Shown in pieces: positions 1 to 6,099 of a stretch of 14,994 bases of DNA. The notes under the pieces were generated by a model. The model did no database searches. It was given only the letters and a program-made list of their open reading frames with translations, and was not told the DNA's origin. The position numbers and the translations under genes were made by a program. How positions within the stretch are numbered: position 1 is the first letter of the stretch; each line of letters opens with the position of its first letter. Source of the stretch: Candidatus Nealsoniibacteriota bacterium (GTDB lineage: Bacteria; Patescibacteriota; Minisyncoccia; Minisyncoccales; GWA2-38-27); the NCBI GenBank assembly GCA_003556925.1, contig PWQC01000010.1:1-14994 (forward strand), read 5' to 3'.

Positions 1-69
1 AATATAGAGGCAGCAATAAAGATTATAGAAGGAACGGCTAAAAATATGGGAATTGAGATTGAGACATGA
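1..69 (+). CDS. rplK: Ribosomal protein L11, C-terminal end only (partial at window edge)
   Basis: The first 69 bases read in frame 1 as 22 residues and a TGA stop. The peptide contains IEGTAKNMGIEIE, which matches the conserved end of bacterial L11 (E. coli ends with IEGTARSMG plus a short tail). L11 belongs to the GTPase-associated centre of the large subunit, with 23S rRNA and L10/L12. The rest of the gene lies before the window. Its stop overlaps the tmk start as ATGA, so the two are probably cotranscribed and translationally coupled. In most bacteria rplA (L1) follows rplK; here tmk does. The assignment rests on a short but distinctive peptide. Confidence 0.85.
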   Translation, partial: NIEAAIKIIEGTAKNMGIEIET

Positions 70-725
70 AAAAAGGCAGTTTCATAGTTTTAGAGGGAAT
101 AGATGGATCGGGCAAGGCGACTCAAGCAAAACTACTGGTTAAATATCTTAAAAAAAATGGGTTCAAGGTAAAAACTATTGACTTTCCCCAATATGGAACA
201 AAGTCGGCCGGCTTGATTGAAGAATATCTTACCGGTAAGTATGGGAAAATAGATGCTTACAAGGCTTCTATTTTTTATGCCGTTGATCGCTATGATGCTT
301 CTTTTAAAATTAAAAAGTGGCTTAAGGAAGGAAACATTGTTATCTCCGATAGATATATTAGCTCTAATGCCGGTCATCAGGGCGGTAAATTAAACAAAAA
401 AGAGAGAAAAAAATACTTTAATTGGCTTTATAATTTAGAATACGGACTTTTTGAGATCCCCAAACCAAAACTTACTATTATCTTGAAAACTTCTCCAAAG
501 CTATCTTATCAGATGTCTGCTCAGGCATCTGAAAGGAAAAAGATATACCTAGGCAAAAAAAAGGATATTCACGAAAAAGACATTAAGCACTTAGAAAGGT
601 CGCTTGAGGCTTATTTGGATTTAGCTAAAAATGATCCCAAGAACTTTAAGGTGGTTGATTGCCTTGAAAAGAACAAGATGATTAGCCCTAAAGAAGTTCA
701 TAAAAAGATAATAAAAATATTATGA
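66..725 (+). CDS. tmk: Thymidylate kinase (dTMP kinase)
   Basis: Phosphorylates dTMP to dTDP with ATP in the cytosol, the step after ThyA. The 219-residue protein has a P-loop at residues 11-17 (GIDGSGK) followed by Ala18-Thr19-Gln20, and the thymidylate-kinase DR motif at 95-100 (DRYISS) followed by a His-Gln pair (HQ, 104-105). A Lys/Arg-rich stretch around 157-170 is in the LID position. Length is normal for the family (about 205-220). The residue after the P-loop lysine is Ala rather than the usual Ser/Thr; I believe GKATQ occurs in other bacterial thymidylate kinases, so it need not mean loss of activity. The start is the ATG of an ATGA overlap with rplK, and the stop makes another ATGA with thyA. 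No clear Shine-Dalgarno is seen, so coupling is likely. Confidence 0.94.
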   Translation: MKKGSFIVLEGIDGSGKATQAKLLVKYLKKNGFKVKTIDFPQYGTKSAGLIEEYLTGKYGKIDAYKASIFYAVDRYDASFKIKKWLKEGNIVISDRYISSNAGHQGGKLNKKERKKYFNWLYNLEYGLFEIPKPKLTIILKTSPKLSYQMSAQASERKKIYLGKKKDIHEKDIKHLERSLEAYLDLAKNDPKNFKVVDCLEKNKMISPKEVHKKIIKIL

Positions 726-1543
726 AAAAATATCTCGATCTTTTAAATTATGTTTTAGAAAGTGGTAACGATAGGCCCGATCGAACGGGTACTGGTACCA
801 GGTCTATTTTTGGTACTCAAACAAGGTATGATCTGTCAGAAGGCTTTCCGGCCGTAACAACTAAAAAATTATTTTTTAATTCGGTAAAAGCAGAACTTCT
901 ATGGTTTATTTCCGGGAGTAGGGACATTGCTGATTTGCATAAAATGAATTGTCATATTTGGGACGCCAACTTTGACGCCGATTATTGGAAAGATAAAAAA
1001 GAATTTGAAACAGACGCAGGGAGGGTTTATGGGGTACAGTGGCGAGATTGGAAAGATTCAGAAAAAAAGAGTACTGATCAGCTAAAACAAGCTATAGAAA
1101 AAATAAAACAAAACCCCTATGATAGAAGAAACATTGTTACAGCTTGGAACCCGGGAGAATTAGATAGAATGGTACTCCCTCCCTGTCATCTTTTTTTTCA
1201 GTTTTATGTAGTAGGCAGGAAGTTATGCTTGCAGATGTATCAAAGAAGTTGTGATCTGTTCTTGGGAGTGCCTTTTAATATTGCTTCTTATTCTTTGCTA
1301 TTGCATATGGTAGCTCAGGTCACCGGGTATGAGCCTGGTGAATTTATTCATGTTATGGGAGATGCCCATATCTATCAAAACCACTTTGAACAAGTAAAAG
1401 AGCAATTAAAACGGAAGCCATATCCCTTACCAAAACTTAAATTAAATAAAGATATTAAAGATATAGACGACTTTACTGAGGAAGATATTGTATTGGAAAA
1501 TTATCAATATCATCCTTCCATTAAAGCCCCCATGGCTGTATGA
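722..1543 (+). CDS. thyA: Thymidylate synthase ThyA
   Basis: Converts dUMP and 5,10-methylenetetrahydrofolate to dTMP and dihydrofolate. The 273 residues cover the whole family length (E. coli 264). Visible signatures are the phosphate-binding Arg21 in RPDRTGTGT, the nucleophile Cys155 in LPPCHLFFQFYV, the Arg175 region YQRSCDLFLG, the dUMP-contacting Asn186 in GVPFN, and the conserved C-terminal tail IKAPMAV, whose last residues close over the active site. All catalytic positions appear intact. It is the folate-dependent ThyA and not the flavin-dependent ThyX, so it needs the dihydrofolate reductase encoded directly downstream. It overlaps both neighbours by four bases (ATGA). Nothing in the sequence suggests its own promoter. 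Confidence 0.97.
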   Translation: MKKYLDLLNYVLESGNDRPDRTGTGTRSIFGTQTRYDLSEGFPAVTTKKLFFNSVKAELLWFISGSRDIADLHKMNCHIWDANFDADYWKDKKEFETDAGRVYGVQWRDWKDSEKKSTDQLKQAIEKIKQNPYDRRNIVTAWNPGELDRMVLPPCHLFFQFYVVGRKLCLQMYQRSCDLFLGVPFNIASYSLLLHMVAQVTGYEPGEFIHVMGDAHIYQNHFEQVKEQLKRKPYPLPKLKLNKDIKDIDDFTEEDIVLENYQYHPSIKAPMAV

Positions 1544-2007
1544 AAATATCAATTATAGCAGCTGTAGATAAAAATTTGCTGATAGGCAAGAAAGATAAAT
1601 TACCCTGGAAAATTCCAGAGGATTTGCAATATTTTAAATTGAAGACTAAGGGAAAATCTGTTATAATGGGTAAAAGTACTTTTTTAGGTCTGCCTGGAAA
1701 ATTAAAAGAAAGAGATTTAATTGTATTAAGTGAAGAAAAACTTGAAGGAGTAAAAACAGCCAATTCTATAGAAAAAGCCTTAGATCTGGCAGATCATAGC
1801 CAAGAAATAATTATAGCCGGGGGAAAAAGTGTTTACGAGCAATTTTTACCCTTGGTTGATAAGATGTATCTTACTTACATTGATCATGAATTTGAAGGGG
1901 ATGTTTATTTTCCTAATTTTGATCAAAGTAAATGGTCGATTATTGAAGAAAAAATAAAACAAACAGACAAATATAAATTAAAATTTGTAACTTATAAAAA
2001 AATATGA
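1540..2007 (+). CDS. folA: Dihydrofolate reductase
   Basis: Reduces dihydrofolate to tetrahydrofolate with NADPH, regenerating the cofactor that ThyA oxidises. The 155-residue protein fits the bacterial type I family (about 160). It shows the N-terminal strand ISIIAAVDKNLLIG, the LPWKIPEDLQYF motif with the catalytic acid at Asp28 (E. coli Asp27), the cofactor-binding VIMGKSTF at 41-48, an Arg58 aligned with E. coli Arg57, which binds the substrate glutamate, and IIIAGGKSVY at 90-99. The loop between MGKSTF and IVLS differs from the usual RxTWESIGRPLPGR form and is one residue shorter than in E. coli. It starts in an ATGA overlap with thyA and ends in another with deoC. This order lets ThyA and its folate-recycling partner be made together. 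Confidence 0.95.
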   Translation: MKISIIAAVDKNLLIGKKDKLPWKIPEDLQYFKLKTKGKSVIMGKSTFLGLPGKLKERDLIVLSEEKLEGVKTANSIEKALDLADHSQEIIIAGGKSVYEQFLPLVDKMYLTYIDHEFEGDVYFPNFDQSKWSIIEEKIKQTDKYKLKFVTYKKI

Positions 2008-2657
2008 AAAAAATAAATCAAACAATAGAGCACACTAATATTAAAAAAAACGCCAAGGCCAAAGACATTAAAAAACTTTGCCAAGAGGCAATTCAATATG
2101 AATTTAGAGCAGTTTGCATTAATCCTGAGTGGGTTAAATTAGCCAGTCAAGAGTTAAAGGGGAGTGGCGTAAAGGTGGTCGTTTTAGTTGATTCTCCTAT
2201 GGGTCTTTCTTCTTCTGTTGAAAGACTAAAAATTTGTCAAAAAATTAAAAAAGACGGAGGGGATGAAATTGACGTAGTGATGAATATTATCGATTTGAAA
2301 TACGGCAGAGAAGATAAAATTTTGAAAGATTTAAAGGCGATTTGTCAGATTCTTCCCACTAAAGTTATTATCGGTTCTGGCTATTTGACCGACGAGGAGA
2401 TAGTTGAAGCCTCTAAAATAGTTAAAAAAGCAAAAGCTATCTGTGTTAAAACGGCTACCGAGGGTGATCCTTTAGAGAATAGAGAGATGAAAGAAAAGGC
2501 TCATCATTTAAAGCTTATGAAAAAAGCGGCGCCTGGTCTTTTAATAAAGGCCTCAGGTAATATTAGAAGTCATGACGATGTAAAAAAGATGATAAAAGCG
2601 GGGGCTGATATTATAGGAACCAGCAGTGGGATAAAAATCGTTAAAGATGCCAAATGA
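2004..2657 (+). CDS. deoC: Deoxyribose-phosphate aldolase
   Basis: Class I aldolase that cleaves 2-deoxyribose-5-phosphate to glyceraldehyde-3-phosphate and acetaldehyde, or runs in reverse. The 217 residues form one TIM barrel of the DeoC family: opening TIEHTNIKK, GDEIDVVMNI with Asp90, the Schiff-base lysine Lys149 in ICVKTAT, and the second active-site lysine Lys182 in IKASGNIRS, followed by the phosphate-binding IIGTSSG. These match the catalytic set Asp102, Lys167 and Lys201 of E. coli DeoC. The usual KTSTGF is KTATEG here, a small departure next to the catalytic lysine. It shares ATGA with folA and overlaps gatB by 11 bases. Placing deoC after thyA/folA suggests salvage or turnover of deoxynucleosides alongside dTMP synthesis. 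Confidence 0.93.
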   Translation: MKKINQTIEHTNIKKNAKAKDIKKLCQEAIQYEFRAVCINPEWVKLASQELKGSGVKVVVLVDSPMGLSSSVERLKICQKIKKDGGDEIDVVMNIIDLKYGREDKILKDLKAICQILPTKVIIGSGYLTDEEIVEASKIVKKAKAICVKTATEGDPLENREMKEKAHHLKLMKKAAPGLLIKASGNIRSHDDVKKMIKAGADIIGTSSGIKIVKDAK

Positions 2658-4065
2658 GTTAAAACCTACAATAGGACTTGAAATACACGTAGAGTTGAAA
2701 ACCGCCTCTAAGATGTTTTGTTCTTGTGTTAATGATGGATTTGAGAAAGAGCCTAATAGTCATGTTTGCCCCATTTGTCTGGGACACCCGGGGACCCTTC
2801 CAACCGTCAACAAAGAGGCAGTTAAAAAGGTAATAAAAACAGGAATAGCGCTTGGCTGTCAAATTCCGGAGTATTCTCAATTTGATCGAAAGAACTATTT
2901 TTACCCTGACATCCCGAAAGGATATCAAATTTCTCAAAATGACTTTCCACTTTGTAAAAAAGGATTTTTATCAATTAATAGAAAAAAGATAAGAATAAGA
3001 AGAATTCATTTAGAAGAAGACACGGGGAAGCTTTATCATGAAAAAGAATCTACATTAATAGATTTTAATAGAGGGGGCGTTCCTTTAATGGAGTTGGTAA
3101 CTGAACCCGATATCGAATCCGGTATAGAGGCCTCTTGCTTTGCTCGGGAGCTACAGACTATCTTAAGGTATCTTGATATCTCTGATGCTGATATGGAAAA
3201 AGGTCAGATGAGGATAGAGGTAAATATCAGTTTAAGCTCTCAAAAAAAGAGGTTGGGGACAAGGGTTGAGATTAAAAATTTAAACTCATTTCGAAGCGTG
3301 GAGAGAGCTATTAATTACGAGATAGAGAGACAAAAAAAAGAAAAAGTTGTCCAAGAGACAAGGGGTTGGGACGAATCAAGCCAAACAACAAAGAGTCAAA
3401 GAAAGAAAGAAGAGGCTCATGATTATAGATACTTTCCAGAGCCTGATATTCCTCCTCTCTCTTCTCGAGAATTTATTGGAGAGATTAAAAATGAGATCAA
3501 AGAGTTACCCCAGGCCAGAAAAGAGAGGTTTAAAAAAGAATACGGAGTTGACGAAAAGATTGCTCGAATTTTTGTTTTAAATAAGGACTTGGGCAATTAT
3601 TTCGAAGAGACGATTAGTGAACTCAAAGAGTGGCAAAAAGCGGGCAAGGGCGATGGAGACGCGCTTAAATTAGCCGTTAATTACTTAATTAGTGATATTC
3701 AAGGGCTTTTAATGGGTAAAAGCATAAAAACAATTCTGATTACTCCCGAAAACTTTGCTGAATTTATCTTTTTGATTTCAGAAAAAAAGATATCCAGTAA
3801 AATTGCTAAGATGATTCTTTTAGAGATGTTTAAAACCGGAGCTGATCCCTCTGATGTAATTGATGAGAAAAAATTACTTGATTTTGATGATCATAAATTA
3901 GAAGAGATCGTTGATAAGGTCATTTTAGAAAATCCTGAAGTGGTAGAGAATTATAGAAGGGGAAAGAAAGAAGTTGTGCAATTTTTAATCGGACAGGTTA
4001 TGAAATTTTCACAAGGAAAAGCTGATCCTCAAAAAACTCGAGAGAGGTTTTTAGAAAAAATTTAA
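2647..4065 (+). CDS. gatB: Asp-tRNA(Asn)/Glu-tRNA(Gln) amidotransferase subunit B
   Basis: Kinase/tRNA-binding subunit of GatCAB, which turns misacylated Glu-tRNA(Gln) and/or Asp-tRNA(Asn) into the amidated forms. The 472 residues are full length for the family. Seen in order: TIGLEIHVEL; a four-cysteine zinc-type site at Cys25, Cys27, Cys41 and Cys44 (CSC and CPIC); NYFYPDIPKGYQISQ; HLEEDTGKL; DFNRGVPLMELVTEPDI; GTRVEIKNLNSFR; and HDYRYFPEPDIPPL. The last roughly 150 residues form the helical and YqeY-like tail used in tRNA binding. gatA and gatC are not in the window, so the complex is encoded at more than one locus. The start at 2647 gives the conserved N terminus. The 3' end overlaps the convergent miaA by 15 bases. 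Confidence 0.97.
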   Translation: MPNELKPTIGLEIHVELKTASKMFCSCVNDGFEKEPNSHVCPICLGHPGTLPTVNKEAVKKVIKTGIALGCQIPEYSQFDRKNYFYPDIPKGYQISQNDFPLCKKGFLSINRKKIRIRRIHLEEDTGKLYHEKESTLIDFNRGGVPLMELVTEPDIESGIEASCFARELQTILRYLDISDADMEKGQMRIEVNISLSSQKKRLGTRVEIKNLNSFRSVERAINYEIERQKKEKVVQETRGWDESSQTTKSQRKKEEAHDYRYFPEPDIPPLSSREFIGEIKNEIKELPQARKERFKKEYGVDEKIARIFVLNKDLGNYFEETISELKEWQKAGKGDGDALKLAVNYLISDIQGLLMGKSIKTILITPENFAEFIFLISEKKISSKIAKMILLEMFKTGADPSDVIDEKKLLDFDDHKLEEIVDKVILENPEVVENYRRGKKEVVQFLIGQVMKFSQGKADPQKTRERFLEKI

Positions 4066-4920
4066 TTTAATTATTTTCTTTGCTTCTTGCCAATTTTTAA
4101 CCCAGATAATCTCTTTATCTCTTTTAAACCAAGTCATCTGTCTTTTAGCAAATTTTTCAATCTCTTTTGCAAGACTTTTTATCATCTCTTCGTAGTCTAT
4201 TTTTTCTTGTAAATATAGGGCGAGGTATCTATATTCTAGGCCAAGCTCTTCTAATCTTTTCCAGCTAAGGCCTGTTTTTCTTAGTCTTTTAACTTCTTCT
4301 ATCATTCCTTGTTCTATTCTTTTTAAAAGTCTTTTTTTGATTAAGGGTGGAAGGTTATCATTTTTTATTCCTATCTTTATAATCGGGTAGGGAAGTGGTT
4401 TTTCTTTTATCTCAGGGACGGGCTTTTTGGTCTTCAAAATTATTTCAATCGCCCTTATTAATCTTCTTGGATTTTTTTTATCTATTGTGTCGGCTCTTTT
4501 TGGGTCTAATTTTTTTAACAATTCAAATAAGTTTTCTTTTTCTATCTCTTTTCTCAATCTATAATCTGGGGGGACTGAAGGAAAGATCATTCCCTTGATA
4601 ACGGCGTCGATATAAAAGCCTGTACCGCCAACGATAATAGGAACATTGTCTCTTTTAATAATTTTTTTGATGGCTTTTCGGGCTCTTTCTTGGTATTGGA
4701 CTACGGTAAATTTTCTTTTAGGAGAAGCTACATCTAAAAGATGGTGAGGGATTCCTTTCATCTCTTCTTTGGTTATCTTGCCCGTACCTAAATTCATTCC
4801 TTTATAGACTTGTCTTGAATCGGCGGAAATTATTTCGGCTTTTTCGAGATAAAGAGCCGTTTTAATGGAGAGATCTGTCTTACCAGAAGCGGTGGGGCCC
4901 AAGATAACTATTATCTTCAT
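4051..4920 (-). CDS. miaA: tRNA dimethylallyltransferase MiaA
   Basis: Transfers a dimethylallyl group to N6 of A37 in tRNAs that read codons starting with U, giving i6A. I place the start at 4920: this gives MKIIVILGPTASGKT at the N terminus, as in the family, and an ATGA overlap with miaB. An in-frame ATG at 4944 would add eight unconserved residues and a 28-base overlap. The 289-residue product has the P-loop GPTASGKT (8-15), SADSRQVYKGMNLGTGK containing Asp34, the VGGTGFYIDA segment, a KNPRRLIRAIE stretch, and the late GLEYRYLALYL and KRQMTWFKRD motifs. It is the last gene of the minus-strand operon. Its product is the substrate of MiaB, encoded immediately upstream. Confidence 0.95.
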   Translation of the reverse strand: MKIIVILGPTASGKTDLSIKTALYLEKAEIISADSRQVYKGMNLGTGKITKEEMKGIPHHLLDVASPKRKFTVVQYQERARKAIKKIIKRDNVPIIVGGTGFYIDAVIKGMIFPSVPPDYRLRKEIEKENLFELLKKLDPKRADTIDKKNPRRLIRAIEIILKTKKPVPEIKEKPLPYPIIKIGIKNDNLPPLIKKRLLKRIEQGMIEEVKRLRKTGLSWKRLEELGLEYRYLALYLQEKIDYEEMIKSLAKEIEKFAKRQMTWFKRDKEIIWVKNWQEAKKIIKLNFF

Positions 4921-6098
4921 AGAGAGCTTAATCCCCAAGAGCAAGCCTTGGTCACCTTAATTTTTTTAAAATGGCCTATCTCGCTAGGGTTAATTTTGAT
5001 CTTTTTATTTGATTTGGTAACAGCGATATTTTTTTCTATTACTAAAACCTCAATTGTTTTGCCTAAATACTTTTTGTTGTTCTTTAAAGCTGTTTCTGCC
5101 AGTATCGCCGTTAATTCTCTTTCTCTTTTCTTTTTTTCTTTAGGGGAGACTGTGTCTTTTAATAAGTTTGCTTCGGTTCCTTCTCTGGGAGAATATTTAT
5201 TGATATATGCCATATCGTATCCAATCTCTTTGAATAGCTTTTTGGTATTTTCAAAATGTTTTCTTTTTTCTCCTGGAAAGCCGACAATTATATCGGTGGA
5301 AAGGGCGATTCCGGGGATTTCTTTCTTTATTTTTTTAATTTTTTCTTTATATGATTTAATGTTGTATGGTCGATTCATCTTTTTTAATATCTCGTCGTCT
5401 CCTGATTGAACCGGTAGATTTAAGTAGTTTATTCTGCATCTTTTCATCGCCTTTATTAATTCTTCTGAAAAATCTTTTGGATGAGAAGAGATAAACTGAA
5501 GCCAAAATTTGCCAGGGAGCTGATATACTTTTTTTAGTAATTCAGGAAAATTATGTTCATAACTGTTAACATTTTGACCGAGAAGCCATATTATTTTTGC
5601 CCCTTTTTTTATTAAATATTCTGCTTCTTTTATGATCTCTTCTGGCTTTCTTGATATTTCTCTTCCTCGAGTATAAGGAACGACACAATAGGTGCAAAAA
5701 TTATTGCAGCCAGTCATAATGGGAATAAAGTTGGATTGGTCGGGTTTTATCTTGAAATAATCCGGAATGATTTTCTTTTTTTTCTTTATAACTTTATGCA
5801 AGTCAGAAACATCTTTAATTTTAAAGATAAAATCAACTATCTTTTCAAATCTCTTTCTATCTTTGTCTAAAAGACAGCCGGTTAAACATATGGTTTTTTT
5901 TAGTTTCTTAATCTCTTTTATCTTTGCCTCAGCTCTATCAACTGCTTTTTGTCTCACTGAACATATATTTACTAAAATTAAATCAGCCTCTTTAATAGAA
6001 GAAGCAACTGAAAGACCATTATCTTTTAGAAAAGAAGAGAGCCTTTCAGAGTCAGATTTATTCATCTGACATCCGTAAGTGATTATAAAATAACGCAT
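4917..6098 (-). CDS. miaB: tRNA-2-methylthio-N6-dimethylallyladenosine synthase MiaB
   Basis: Radical-SAM methylthiotransferase that adds CH3S to C2 of i6A37, giving ms2i6A. The N-terminal UPF0004 domain has TYGCQMNKSDSER with Cys10, NICSVRQKA with Cys46, and LTGC with Cys75, the three ligands of the auxiliary iron-sulfur cluster. The radical-SAM CxxxCxxC is at Cys131, Cys135 and Cys138. The remainder holds SSHPKDF, LPVQSGDDEILKKMNR and DIIVGFPGE, typical of the MiaB/RimO/MtaB superfamily. The MNKSDSE motif and the adjacent miaA favour MiaB within that group. At 393 residues it is shorter than the usual 440-475; a compact TRAM-like tail is still visible at about 345-393. It starts one base after the upstream stop, with no Shine-Dalgarno. 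Confidence 0.92.
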   Translation of the reverse strand: MRYFIITYGCQMNKSDSERLSSFLKDNGLSVASSIKEADLILVNICSVRQKAVDRAEAKIKEIKKLKKTICLTGCLLDKDRKRFEKIVDFIFKIKDVSDLHKVIKKKKKIIPDYFKIKPDQSNFIPIMTGCNNFCTYCVVPYTRGREISRKPEEIIKEAEYLIKKGAKIIWLLGQNVNSYEHNFPELLKKVYQLPGKFWLQFISSHPKDFSEELIKAMKRCRINYLNLPVQSGDDEILKKMNRPYNIKSYKEKIKKIKKEIPGIALSTDIIVGFPGEKRKHFENTKKLFKEIGYDMAYINKYSPREGTEANLLKDTVSPKEKKKRERELTAILAETALKNNKKYLGKTIEVLVIEKNIAVTKSNKKIKINPSEIGHFKKIKVTKACSWGLSSL

Positions 6099-6099
6099 C

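Noticed and set aside
4055-4085. A/T-only inverted repeat at the gatB/miaA convergence as a bidirectional terminator
   Set aside because: Stem is short, imperfect and has no G/C pairs; it is within coding sequence of both genes.
4395-4598. Open frame on the plus strand opposite miaA
   Set aside because: It lies fully opposite a clear miaA, encodes a Phe/Leu-rich peptide typical of the reverse of Lys/Glu-rich coding, and has no family signature.
4921-4944. Upstream in-frame ATG for miaA adding eight residues
   Set aside because: The conserved family N terminus begins at the ATG at 4920, which also forms an ATGA junction like the others in the window.
4948-5409. 153-codon plus-strand frame opposite miaB that looks like a membrane protein
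   Set aside because: Its hydrophobicity is the mirror of the Lys-rich miaB C-terminal half. The miaB frame carries all cysteine motifs; this frame has none.
5767-6069. 100-codon plus-strand frame opposite the miaB N terminus
   Set aside because: Same mirror effect; no conserved motif and no separate promoter or ribosome site.
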